64,000 bases of DNA from Branchinecta lynchi (GCA_023053575.1 JAKZAP010000010.1:18474628-18538627), one strand, 5' to 3'; positions 23,039 through 31,407 are shown, counted from the stretch's first letter. The notes: a model not told the origin generated them from the letters alone. Translations and numbers: made by a program.

Positions 23039-23608
23039 ATGGTTGAAACAATGGAGTATACAGTTTATTTGTCAAAGCTTCAGAAAGGAAAGCTGAAGAA
23101 ATGCTTTGATGCTAAACAAAAATGTCAGATACGTGTTAGTCATAGTAGACAAAATGAACGAGAACCAGTTAAGTTACTTTTAAGTAAACGACAAATTGAT
23201 AAAATTGAAACCTGTAAAATGAATAATAAGGGTTGTGATATTGATGTATCATACAAGCAGATGAGAGAAGCGATTCAAAAAGGTGGATTACTTCCATTTT
23301 TAATACCGCTAGCAATTACCCTTGGTAAGGCAGCTTTAACAAGTGGTGCTGCTGCTTTGGGTACATTCGCTGGTAAGAAAATTATGGATAAAATGACCAA
23401 CACAGGTGGTGCGCTAAAACTTCCTGGAACACAAAAAGTTACCGGTAATGGTGTACGTGGTAGACCTAAGAAGGAAAAAACCGATGATGTCAACACAGGT
23501 GGAGCGCTAACACTTCCTGGAACACAAAGAGTTGTCGGTCATGGGGTACGTGGAAGACCTAGGAAGTCAAAAAACGGGGGCATCAAAAAAGAAGCAAAAG
23601 TAAAGTAG
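23039..23608 (+). CDS. pX-like core / membrane-active protein with two AT-hooks
   Basis: 189 residues, start box CCTAATAAATG. The N-terminal 75 residues resemble the conserved head of invertebrate Polinton pX-like proteins (YTVYLSKLQKGKLKK, then LLLSKRQIDKI). Residues 81-118 are a glycine/alanine-rich hydrophobic segment (LLPFLIPLAITLGKAALTSG) suited to membrane action. Then a duplicated 31-residue unit follows: NTGGALxLPGTQ plus GVRGRPxK at 121-143 and 152-174, each ending in an AT-hook core RGRP. The C-terminus is lysine-rich. QKGG, NTGG (twice) and GxG sites fit adenain-type cleavage. Likely a DNA-condensing, protease-processed core protein. Its end overlaps the extended protease frame. 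Confidence 0.65.
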   Translation: MVETMEYTVYLSKLQKGKLKKCFDAKQKCQIRVSHSRQNEREPVKLLLSKRQIDKIETCKMNNKGCDIDVSYKQMREAIQKGGLLPFLIPLAITLGKAALTSGAAALGTFAGKKIMDKMTNTGGALKLPGTQKVTGNGVRGRPKKEKTDDVNTGGALTLPGTQRVVGHGVRGRPRKSKNGGIKKEAKVK

Positions 23609-23631
23609 GACCTCTAACCAATTTTGATATT

Positions 23632-23964
23632 ATGGATGCATTAGGGAGTATACCACAGTTTCGAGGTGTTTTCTCTTTAGATACGCTACCCAAACATATA
23701 AACGATTCGGAATGCGGTGTCATTAATTATGATAAACTCGGAATGCCTGGAACTCACTGGGTTGCGTATTGTAATCTACCTGAATCCCCCTATGTCGAAT
23801 TTTTCGATTCTTTCGGTATTCCTCCAGGAAAAGAAATAGTTAAATATCTAAAAAATTCAAAGAAAAAAATAGCTTATGAAAATCTTGCTGTTCAAAATAT
23901 AGATGAATTAAACTGTGGTTTTCACTGCATTTCCTACATCCAGCGGAAAATGAAGGGGTGGTAG
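23632..23964 (+). CDS. Adenain-type cysteine protease
   Basis: Matures the capsid and core proteins. The triad is visible: His in GTHWVAYC, Asp in FFDSFGIPP and Cys in LNCGFHCISYI, with the oxyanion-hole Gln in AVQNIDELN. From the ATG at 23632 the protein has 110 residues, but the frame is open from 23563 and the residues GPLTNFDI just before that ATG match the conserved start of Polinton proteases, so translation probably begins further upstream, overlapping the pX-like gene. No TAAATG box precedes it, which also suggests it is made from the upstream message. The region matches the family and appears intact. Confidence 0.9.
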   Translation: MDALGSIPQFRGVFSLDTLPKHINDSECGVINYDKLGMPGTHWVAYCNLPESPYVEFFDSFGIPPGKEIVKYLKNSKKKIAYENLAVQNIDELNCGFHCISYIQRKMKGW

Positions 23965-23995
23965 CTTTTCGTTTAAGAAAATTGTTTTCTAATAA

Positions 23996-24163
23996 ATGGA
24001 GATTTATTGTATGAAATGTAAAAAGAGCACTGATACTGAATCAATGTTTAAGGCAGTGTCACAAAAAAATAATGTTCCAATGCTGAAAGGGAATTGTGTT
24101 ATTTGCGGATCGAGGAAAAATCGCTTTTTAAAAAAAACCTCAACGCAGAAACAGATATTTTAA
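23996..24163 (+). CDS. Small zinc-ribbon protein
   Basis: 55 codons, too short to stand out but well supported: the start is in TTCTAATAAATG and the protein has two CxxC pairs, YCMKCKK at residues 4-10 and CVICGSRK at 34-41, the pattern of the small zinc-ribbon ORFs that accompany Polinton integrases. It ends in basic residues. It overlaps the integrase frame by about 70 bases; an A8 run at about 24130-24137 lies in the overlap. Confidence 0.75.
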   Translation: MEIYCMKCKKSTDTESMFKAVSQKNNVPMLKGNCVICGSRKNRFLKKTSTQKQIF

Positions 24164-25065
24164 AGACGTATTATTCTAATTATTCAGGTGTGGATGATAT
24201 TTACAGAAAATTAAAAGAAAATGGTGTTAAGGTTTCCAAGGATAAAATAAAAAATGTGTTGCAAAATGAGAATGTGTATACGTTACACAAACCTTCCTAT
24301 CATAACTTTGAAAGGAGGCGAGTGTATGTTCACTATGTTGATGAGCAATGGCAAGCTGATTTAGTTGACATGCAGAAATATAAAAAAGAAAATAATAAAA
24401 CAAATTACATTTTAACTGTTATTGATTGCTTTAGTAAATATGCTTGGTGTATCCCTCTGAAAGACAAAACGGGTGCTGAAATAATAAAAGCATTCAGTGT
24501 TATATTTAAAGAAAGAATTCCTAAGAAACTACAAACTGATAAAGGTAAAGAATTTGTGATGAGAAATGTTCAAACTTTTTTGAAAAATAACGGCATACAC
24601 TGGTTTGCATCTGAAAGCGAATTGAAAGCACAAATCGTTGAACGGTTCAATAGAACGCTAAAATAAAAGCTATGGAAATATTTCACTCACAATAGCACTA
24701 CTAATTGGATTGATATTTTACCTTTATTTGTGAGTAATTATAATAACTCGTACCACCGTTCAATACAAATGAAACCAGTTGATGCTAGTAAAAAGGTTAA
24801 TCAGAAAAAGGTTTTTAGTGCTCTGTTTCCTCCAGTAGATGAGTACAAAATCACAGGAAACGTCAAAGTAGGGGATTTAGTCAGAATTAAAAAAGAAAAA
24901 AGTATTTTCGATAAAGGATATTTACCTAATTATACGGATGAAGTATTTCAGATAGCAACCATCAGACCTACCATTCCCATTACTTATGAAATATCTGACA
25001 AAAGTGGGGAATTAATTCAAGGAGGGTTTTATGAAAAAGAACTTTCAAAATTTATTATGAAATAA
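24094..25065 (+). pseudogene. Polinton RVE-family integrase, interrupted by one stop
   Basis: Inserts the element and makes the 6-bp duplication. The N-terminal helical part (VDDIYRKLKENGVKVSKDK) is followed by VYTLHKPSYHNF and the retroviral-type catalytic core: Asp in WQADLVDM (24358-24360), Asp in LQTDKGKEF (24538-24540) and Glu in AQIVERFNRTLK. An in-frame TAA at 24664-24666 cuts the frame straight after the core; the same frame then resumes with NNSYHRSIQMKP and a C-terminal SH3/chromo-like part (VGDLVRIKKEK) to 25065. No ATG precedes the core in this frame, so the start is unresolved; it may once have been fused to, or shifted from, the zinc-ribbon ORF. Confidence 0.92.
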
Positions 25066-25081
25066 AATTAGTTGTATATAA

Positions 25082-25705
25082 ATGGATTCAAGACGCTTGA
25101 GTGATATGTTATCGGATATAGTGAAGAACAGAGAAGTTCAGAGAAGAAAGGTTCAACAAAATGAGATGGAGAAGGCAGGATTTCGGGAATATGCTTCAGA
25201 GTTAAACGCTCCAGTTATTATAGCACAAAAAGAAAACACTAAAGACACCATCAAAAAATTACAAGAGAACGCTGAAACGATAATTAATAAACTACAGGAA
25301 GGTGATAATAATTCAAGAAGACGGTTTCTCAGATTAGGTGATACATTTAAAACAGCTTTACAGACCACTACTTCAGAGGAATCGAGTCGAGCTCCCACTC
25401 ATGCTATAGAACCCAATCTAGAACAACCATATGACGTAAATCTAAACTTAAATATTGATGTGGAATTATTAAATCAAATTAATTTAAAATATAAAGATGA
25501 CTGGAATGATATCGATAATTATTTTAAAATGCCTAATTATTACCTTAAGCATCCTAACGAAATAGATGGGGCTCTGAATTATTTAACATCTATAAGTCAA
25601 AGTTATGGTGGTCTGAAAAGTAAAAGTTATAGTTCTAGTAAGTATGATAAAATTATTTTATTTATACAAGACTATAAGGATAGATTAAAAAAAAATTCAA
25701 TCTAG
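25082..25705 (+). CDS. Polinton protein of unknown function (coiled coil)
   Basis: 207 residues, start in TATATAAATG, 16 bases after the integrase stop. Charged, helical N-terminal half (about residues 1-85, heptad-like, rich in K/R/E/Q), a serine/threonine linker, and a C-terminal domain rich in N, Y and L (VNLNLNIDVELLNQINLKY). No family recognised. Position between integrase and capsid genes suggests a structural or regulatory role. Confidence 0.7.
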   Translation: MDSRRLSDMLSDIVKNREVQRRKVQQNEMEKAGFREYASELNAPVIIAQKENTKDTIKKLQENAETIINKLQEGDNNSRRRFLRLGDTFKTALQTTTSEESSRAPTHAIEPNLEQPYDVNLNLNIDVELLNQINLKYKDDWNDIDNYFKMPNYYLKHPNEIDGALNYLTSISQSYGGLKSKSYSSSKYDKIILFIQDYKDRLKKNSI

Positions 25706-25742
25706 TATACCCTTTATCAGACAACAAGGAACTGGAATATTT

Positions 25743-25913
25743 ATGAATTGTGATGAAATGATTTCAAAATTATACACTTTGATAGGTAGCAGAATAAACG
25801 GAAATACATCTGATGAGGTGAGAAATGAAGCTATTGATATTATGGATTCGTTAATGCGAAATAAATTTCTTACGAAGAGAAATTACAATTCAATATATAA
25901 AAAATATTTCTAA
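25743..25913 (+). CDS. Small ORF of unknown function
   Basis: 56 codons filling the space between two larger genes, with its stop only 3 bases before the penton start codon. The protein is helical (DEMISKLYTLIGSRING). Its ATG is in a TTATG context, without the TAAATG box found at its neighbours, which lowers confidence that it is translated. Confidence 0.4.
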   Translation: MNCDEMISKLYTLIGSRINGNTSDEVRNEAIDIMDSLMRNKFLTKRNYNSIYKKYF

Positions 25914-25916
25914 TAA

Positions 25917-26639
25917 ATGGTGTTGTTAAACATTGAAGGTAATGAAAGTATCATTGATATAACATTTAGTCAACCAATCGAATTGAACCGTAATTGTGAT
26001 TATGAAATAGGTTTGAATCAGTGTACTTTGTGGTATTCGTGGCATAATATAAGTGATAAATTTGGAAATAATACATTTCAATACAGGAAAGATGAAGATA
26101 ATAATGCAACAGAATGGATGAATGTTACTATTCCTAATGGGATGTATAACGATGATTGTTTGAATTATTTTTTGTGTCAGTATTTTGATACCCCAAAAGA
26201 TAAATGTCCTATTGTAATTTCATCCAATCCAGCATCTATGAGGTTTGTCATACTATTACAAGAAAAATATGTGTTTAGATTTAATAGTGACTTGTGTCAG
26301 ATTTTAGGATTTGAGAAGGATAGTGAGATATCTAAGAAAATCAATGAAGGTACAAAGCTTCCGAATATAACAAGAAGCGTTGATAAAATTCAAATTCACT
26401 GCTCTCTTGTAAACAGTTCTATCGTAAACAAAAGTAAATCAGATGTCATTTGGACATTTGTTCCGAATACAGAACCGGGTTGTCAAATTGTTGAGAATCC
26501 TAGACAATTAATCTACCTTCCTATTAATACAAAAGACTTTATTTACTCCTTGAGAGTGACAATTACTGATCAGTTGGGAAGACCTATCGATTTGAATGGT
26601 GATAACGTTGGATACGTGCTGCATTTAAGAAAAGCTTAA
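25917..26639 (+). CDS. Minor capsid (penton-like, single jelly-roll) protein
   Basis: 240 residues; expected to form the capsid vertices. It starts in TTCTAATAAATG. N-terminal IIDITFSQPIELNRNCDYEI with GLNQCTLWYSWHNI, central FRFNSDLCQILGF and C-terminal VTITDQLGRPIDLNG with VLHLRKA are the signature stretches of the minor capsid protein of Polintons (a beta-rich single jelly roll). Length and position beside pVI-like and MCP genes fit. Appears intact. Confidence 0.85.
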   Translation: MVLLNIEGNESIIDITFSQPIELNRNCDYEIGLNQCTLWYSWHNISDKFGNNTFQYRKDEDNNATEWMNVTIPNGMYNDDCLNYFLCQYFDTPKDKCPIVISSNPASMRFVILLQEKYVFRFNSDLCQILGFEKDSEISKKINEGTKLPNITRSVDKIQIHCSLVNSSIVNKSKSDVIWTFVPNTEPGCQIVENPRQLIYLPINTKDFIYSLRVTITDQLGRPIDLNGDNVGYVLHLRKA

Positions 26640-26671
26640 AGGATTAGTGAAATAAAATTATTTACCTATAA

Positions 26672-27028
26672 ATGTTGATTAATAATAAGCGATTACTTTA
26701 TAAAAAGCAGTATGGAAGTGGAATCGGTAGTGTATTCAAAAACATTGTTAATTCCCAGTTATTTCAAACGTCAGCAAAACAAATAAAAGATGGGGCTATG
26801 TCAATGTATAATAATATTATTAAACCGAGATTTGAGTTGTTGAAAAACAGAGCAATAGAATATGGGAAAGATCTGATCAATGTAAACAAGAAGGAACTCA
26901 TTGATGTAATTGGAAACAAAAAATCGATGAAGGATCTTATCGGTACAAATAAAAGGATTTTAAATCAAAGAAGTCAGGACTTGATCAAAACGTTAATGAC
27001 TGGAAATGGATTAAAGATTCTGAAATAA
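26672..27028 (+). CDS. pVI-like membrane-active capsid protein (putative)
   Basis: 118 residues, start in CCTATAAATG. Layout mirrors adenovirus pVI: a short basic N-terminal peptide, then GSGIGSVFKNIVNSQLF, a potential amphipathic helix, a lysine-rich helical body, and a short basic C-terminal tail. Adenain-type cleavage motifs (P4-x-G-x before G) sit at QYGS/G (residues 13-17) and MTGN/G (109-113), leaving a 6-residue tail GLKILK. In adenovirus the C-terminal pVI peptide is a protease cofactor; the same role here is an inference. The gene sits between penton and MCP. Confidence 0.6.
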   Translation: MLINNKRLLYKKQYGSGIGSVFKNIVNSQLFQTSAKQIKDGAMSMYNNIIKPRFELLKNRAIEYGKDLINVNKKELIDVIGNKKSMKDLIGTNKRILNQRSQDLIKTLMTGNGLKILK

Positions 27029-27058
27029 GTTTTATTTAATAATTTCTTTCTTATGTAA

Positions 27059-28393
27059 ATGGCAGTAAATAAAGTTATCAGTCCTCAATGGAACATATTT
27101 GACGAACCGCTTGTGGATGATACAGTGGTTAAATATGAATTTAAAGAAATTCGAGAAACAGATGTGAATGTATCTAATAAATCAGAGTTTGAATTCGTAA
27201 CAAAGAAATTAGATTCCTGGTTTTATCCAAGTGAAAGTTATCTTGATGTCAGTGTCAGAATAGTAAACGAAGATGGGACTCCTATAGCTGCAACCGATGT
27301 TGCTACTTTAACGAATAATGGATTTAATTTATTCAGTACCGCTGAGTATGTAATAAACGATGAATCGGTTGAAAAAATTAATCATGTTGGTATTACAACT
27401 ACCGTTACAAAGTTGATTGAATACTCTGATGATTATTCTAGAAGTGCAGCAAGAAATCATTTCTGGTATAAAGATTATAATCAAGGGAAAGAAATTAATC
27501 CTGTAGTTGCTTTGTTTACTGCAGGGGCTGGAACAGTCAGGTTGACCAATAATGATAATTATAATAAAGGATTTGAAAAAAGATATAACAGAACAAAGAG
27601 CAGTAAATTAGTAAATATGTATTTACCATTATCAGAATTGTTTGGATTTTTGAAAGGAAACAAACGATTCTTCAGAGGTGCATCGCATAAAATATTTCTA
27701 AGAAGAAATGATGATAACAACATGATTATAAGAAATGGAAATACTAATTTCAAAGTAGTAATCGAGTATTTATCCTGGAAGATCCCTATTGTAGCTCCTA
27801 GTATTGAAATGATGAGTAACTTAGAAAAGGGATTGGCAAAGGACAGAAAGCATAATCTGATGTGGGAAGCATGTAATAGTTAAAAAAGTGATGTTAGTCA
27901 GAATAAGGAACACACTTGGAAAGTTATATCTGAGAGAAACAATCCAACAAAAGTAGTTGTGATGCTACAGAAAAATGAAAAGCATAACAATCAATTAATG
28001 AATAATATGTTTGATCATATGAATTTAACAGACATAGAACTTAGAATTAATGGGGATAAATATCCTGAAGAACCACTTAAATGTGATTTTAGCGATGATA
28101 AATGTAAATACTCAAATCTTTACAATAGGTTCATACATTTGGGTTATAAACAATTAGCATTTGATACTGGTAGTGTTGTTAGTATAGAAGAATTTAAAGA
28201 AGTATATCCACTATTCTGTTTCGATGTTTCCAAACACGAGTCAAATATTTATAATGGAACAACTGCTGATATTGAAATAAGTTTAACGTTGAAAGATAAT
28301 CAACCCGTACCATATAATGTTTACTGTGTTATATATTATGAAAGAAAAGCTACATTAGATATTATCAATAAAAATATGTATGTGAGTTTGTGA
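27059..28393 (+). pseudogene. Major capsid protein (double jelly-roll), interrupted by one stop
   Basis: Main shell protein of the predicted virion. The frame from the ATG in TATGTAAATG at 27059 runs 274 codons to a TAA at 27881-27883, then stays open in the same frame to the stop at 28391-28393 (444 sense codons in all plus the premature stop). Recognisable stretches: DSWFYPSESYLDVSVRI, LTNNGFNLFSTAEYVI, a basic central part (FGFLKGNKRFFRGASHKIFL) and a C-terminal YPLFCFDVSKHES close to the FDVSKQ signature of invertebrate Polinton capsid proteins. The single TAA splits the two jelly rolls. The inverted repeat begins only 4 bases after the gene ends. Confidence 0.88.
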
Positions 28394-28397
28394 GTCT

Positions 28398-28982
28398 GGA
28401 TTTTTATTTAATAAAATCATCCCCTAATAAATGGAGTCCACAAAGGAAGTCTTGAATACAATCAGAATGAATAAATACAATGAGACAATCAGGAAAGAAG
28501 AACTAGTGTTAGGTTTGAAATATGCTATTGTTAAAATGAGAATTGCTAAGACAAAATATGGTGATAAGTTGGTTGTAGTTATTAATCATAATGACAAACC
28601 CTGTGATTTGTTTATAACTCAGAAATATAATGCCATTGCTAACGAATTACTTTTAAAGAAAAATCTAGTTTTGCAGCCTATTGTACGCGAAAACAAGAAC
28701 AAAGAAACATATGTGGATTTATAACTGTTTACTCAGTAATATTTGAATAAAAAATGAAAAATGTAAAAAAAAAGAAGTAGTAGTATATTGTAGTATTTTA
28801 TATGTAGTAAAGGGTAATATTCTCATTTCTTGTATCCTTTATTTTGGAAGTAAGAAAATAAAAATGTTCTTAAAAAGGGGGATAATTTGGTAAAAAGGAT
28901 GTTAAAGTTTAAGAAATTGATGTTAAACTGGGGTTTTGAAATTGGGGGGAGGGTGAGCCAGAACCCGGTTTATATAACTACT
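28398..28982. repeat. Right terminal inverted repeat of the Polinton
   Basis: Reverse complement of 15432-16016 with two mismatches. It ends in 'tatataactact' followed directly by the AACTGG duplication. Confidence 0.95.
28431..28724 (+). CDS. TIR-encoded small protein, right copy (truncated)
   Basis: Same gene as 15675-15983, start box CCCCTAATAAATG. A single change turns a GAA codon into TAA, so this copy ends five residues early; one other difference exchanges V for I. The near identity of the two copies shows either recent insertion or copy-to-copy conversion. Confidence 0.7.
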   Translation: MESTKEVLNTIRMNKYNETIRKEELVLGLKYAIVKMRIAKTKYGDKLVVVINHNDKPCDLFITQKYNAIANELLLKKNLVLQPIVRENKNKETYVDL

Positions 28983-28988
28983 AACTGG
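28983..28988. repeat. Right target-site duplication AACTGG
   Basis: Matches 15426-15431. Confidence 0.95.
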
Positions 28989-29065
28989 AAAAGGAAAAAA
29001 ACAAAAACACAAAGTACATGAACAATAACAATAACACTTAAAGGACGGTAACTAATCTTACTCGA

Positions 29066-30712
29066 TCATTCCTGGCCGTACAGACGGGTGATCCAGGGGT
29101 AGTTGCAAGAACGAAGGATTCGAGCACGGAGATCTTCCACCGCGGTAACAGGTTCATTAACTTTAAATCTGTTGATTAAATAGGTGTTCCGCGTCCATAG
29201 TGGCAATTTTAGCAAAAATTTAAGGTAACGAAAGAATAGTGAACGGATATGTTTGATTTCAAAACGGGTAAAAATTTTCCAGAAAGGGGTGAGGTAGAGG
29301 ACATGAGGAAGGGCTACAGTATTGTACAAAATAGCAAGATATTTCCGACAGAATCGACGCTTATTTACCACTATGGATGCGTACGCCGTTCGGAGTTTTT
29401 TCCCCAAATACTCAATAAGCAAACAACGGGTTTCGCGGAGACTCCTTCCGATTGGGACACCAAGGTAAATGACCTGATCAGACGGTTCAAGAAGAGTGCT
29501 CCCCAGTTTAACAGGTTGGCTAATAGATAAACGATCATTAAAGAACAAAATAATTGATTTCGACGGGTTAAACTTTAATCCAACTTTTTTGTACTCCTTT
29601 TCGAGGATATCATAATTTTCAATAAGTGTAGGGACGAGTCTACACAGGTTAAGTAGATCATCTGCATACGTTAACAAGGACAAATCCAACCCTTTCAAAA
29701 TACACGAAGTACGGATTTTAGACTGTGCTTCTAGTACACTATTGTTGAAGAAGTCAGGGGAAATAACTGATCCTTGGCGGACACCTTTCTCAACGGGAAC
29801 TTCAACAGTCTTATGAGGATCATTTGGGACCTTGATACAAGCCTTAAGCCGACGGTACATATAATACAAAACCCTCACAATATCCAGTGGCACACCTCGT
29901 CTGTACGCTTCCAGAATCACTTGTGGATGGATAGACGAATCGAAGGCCCGGCTTACGTCATGGAACCCAAGAACTAGAGTTTCCCCAGAATTACTAGCAT
30001 CAATGAGCACTTCAGAAAGCACGAGCAGGGCGTGCAAGCAACCTAAACCCTTCCTGAATCCGAACTGGAATTCAGGCATCCAACAAAACTTACGAATACT
30101 AGCAGATACAAGACGCTCGAAAATCTTACAAAACGTAGATGAAACAGTAATGGGGCGATAAGACGAGCAAGAATTCTCAGGTTTGCCCTTCTTTAGCACG
30201 GGTGTTATCATACCGACACAAAATGAATCTGGGACAATACCTGTGCAAAGGATCATTTGATACAGGAGAGTAAGGTAATCGAACAGTAGTAAAGTTCCAT
30301 AAATAAGTTGGATAGCAGAAATACCATCTGAACCACTAGATCGCTTCTTGCTTAATTTTAAAATACAATCAATGACTACATCCCGCGAAACCACAAAATT
30401 TGACGGGGGATGATCTATGAGAATATTATCCAATTCGACCGCAAATGGTGAAGACAATGTAACGTCAGGTGCTGAAAATTCATTAGTAAAATAAGTTTGC
30501 CATACTTTAGATTCAATTTTTTCTTTGTAGCATACTTTTGATTCTTTTTCACGTAACTTCCATATTGAAGATGGATTATTCATTATTCGCTCGGTAAATC
30601 CCGCCTTGACTTTACACTGGTGATCCCTGAGAGCTTTATCGAACTTTCGCTTTGTAAACACTCGCAGCGAGTTAACCACGCCCGATCGCGGCCGGTCACA
30701 CTCTTTCCACAC
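29066..30712 (-). pseudogene. LINE reverse transcriptase (ORF2 part)
   Basis: 548 codons on the minus strand. Motifs with residue numbers: KKRSSGSDGIS (122-132), ITPVLKKGKPENSCSSYRPI (169-188), motif A GFHDVSRAFDS (249-259), motif B VRQGSVISP (311-319), motif C LTYADDLL (347-354), then GLKFNPSKS and a C-terminal LPLWTRNTYLINRF segment. All catalytic aspartates are present. The frame is joined upstream to the linker ORF (30583-31032) through one frameshift near 30725, so the element is dead. The C-terminal part is related to the LINE fragment at 53500-53725. Confidence 0.85.
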
Positions 30713-31379
30713 GGCAAACCAGAACTTTGCACTTTTACCAGGCTAGGATCGTTAGGATCGGATGTGAAGCCTGGCACTTCCGTGCCTCTCCTTACTTTCC
30801 GGACGGGAACCGCGGCAGATTCTGCGACTTTAAGACCGTGGCTTATCTCGGCTAAGAAAATATTCAACCGAGTTTTGGCATCACTGATAGAACCACGTAA
30901 CCTAGGCTGTAGTAAATCGAAGGGAACACGGATTTTGGACAGGACACCGTCGAGCACCGACTGGTATAAGGAACAGTCAAATCGTTTCCAGTCACTCACT
31001 TCGAACCATTTTCTATCCACTCTAGCTGACACTGTCGGAGGTTCTTGTAAGCTTAGCGAGCACTGTATGGGAATGTGATCGTGTGGGAAAGTGTGGGAAC
31101 ACGGATTTTGGACAGGACACCGTCGAGCACCGACTGGTATAAGGAACAGTCAAATCGTTTCCAGTCACGCACTTCGAACCATTTTCTATCCACTCTAGCT
31201 GACACTGTCGGAGGTTCTTGTAAGCTTAGCGAGCACTGTATGGGAATGTGATCAATCGAGAACGATTCATACATTAGAGAGACTGAGCCTGAAATCCCGC
31301 TAGAGGTAAAGGCATGATCAGGGTTCGATGTAGACCCGCTCGTATGTACGTAGGTAAACTGGCCGTCCTTTGGAAGCAC
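30583..31379 (-). pseudogene. LINE endonuclease end and linker region
   Basis: Two minus-strand ORFs (31379-31053 and 31032-30583) share the segment ARVDRKWFEV.DWKRFDCSLY because of the 159-bp tandem duplication. The first carries the final EEP endonuclease motifs; the second continues into the linker before the RT. The duplication and a later frameshift interrupt the reading frame. Confidence 0.7.
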
Positions 31380-31407
31380 TTTAAACGCACTTTAAACTCT
31401 ATAGCAA

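Larger units (their letters stand above)
15432..28982 (+). mobile_element. Complete Polinton/Maverick (adintovirus-like) element
   Basis: A 13,551-bp self-synthesising DNA transposon / endogenous virus-like element. It is bounded by 585-bp terminal inverted repeats beginning AGTAGTTATATAAACC and by the 6-bp duplication AACTGG. It holds the full Polinton core: protein-primed family B polymerase, RVE integrase, A32/FtsK-like packaging ATPase, adenain protease, major and minor capsid proteins, plus pX-, pVI- and fibre-like genes. It is markedly more AT-rich than the flanks. Two genes near the left end face left and the rest face right, divided by a divergent promoter region at 16976-17199. Genes are spaced by only about 3-40 bases. 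Polymerase, integrase and MCP each carry one disabling change. Confidence 0.97.
28989..31380 (-). mobile_element. 5'-truncated non-LTR retrotransposon (LINE)
   Basis: Minus-strand LINE read from 31380 down to 28989, then, across the Polinton, on to its tail at 15348. Parts in order: end of the EEP endonuclease (GSTSNPDHAF and SIDHIPIQCSL, the catalytic SDH-type motif as IDH), linker, reverse transcriptase, 3'UTR and ATTC tail. It is truncated within the endonuclease at about 31380, as expected from incomplete target-primed reverse transcription. A 159-bp segment is tandemly duplicated (30922-31080 and 31095-31253), and a frameshift separates linker and RT. Confidence 0.85.

Noticed and set aside
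29249..29977. Plus-strand ORFs opposite the LINE reverse transcriptase
   Set aside because: Antisense shadows of a clear reverse-transcriptase frame.
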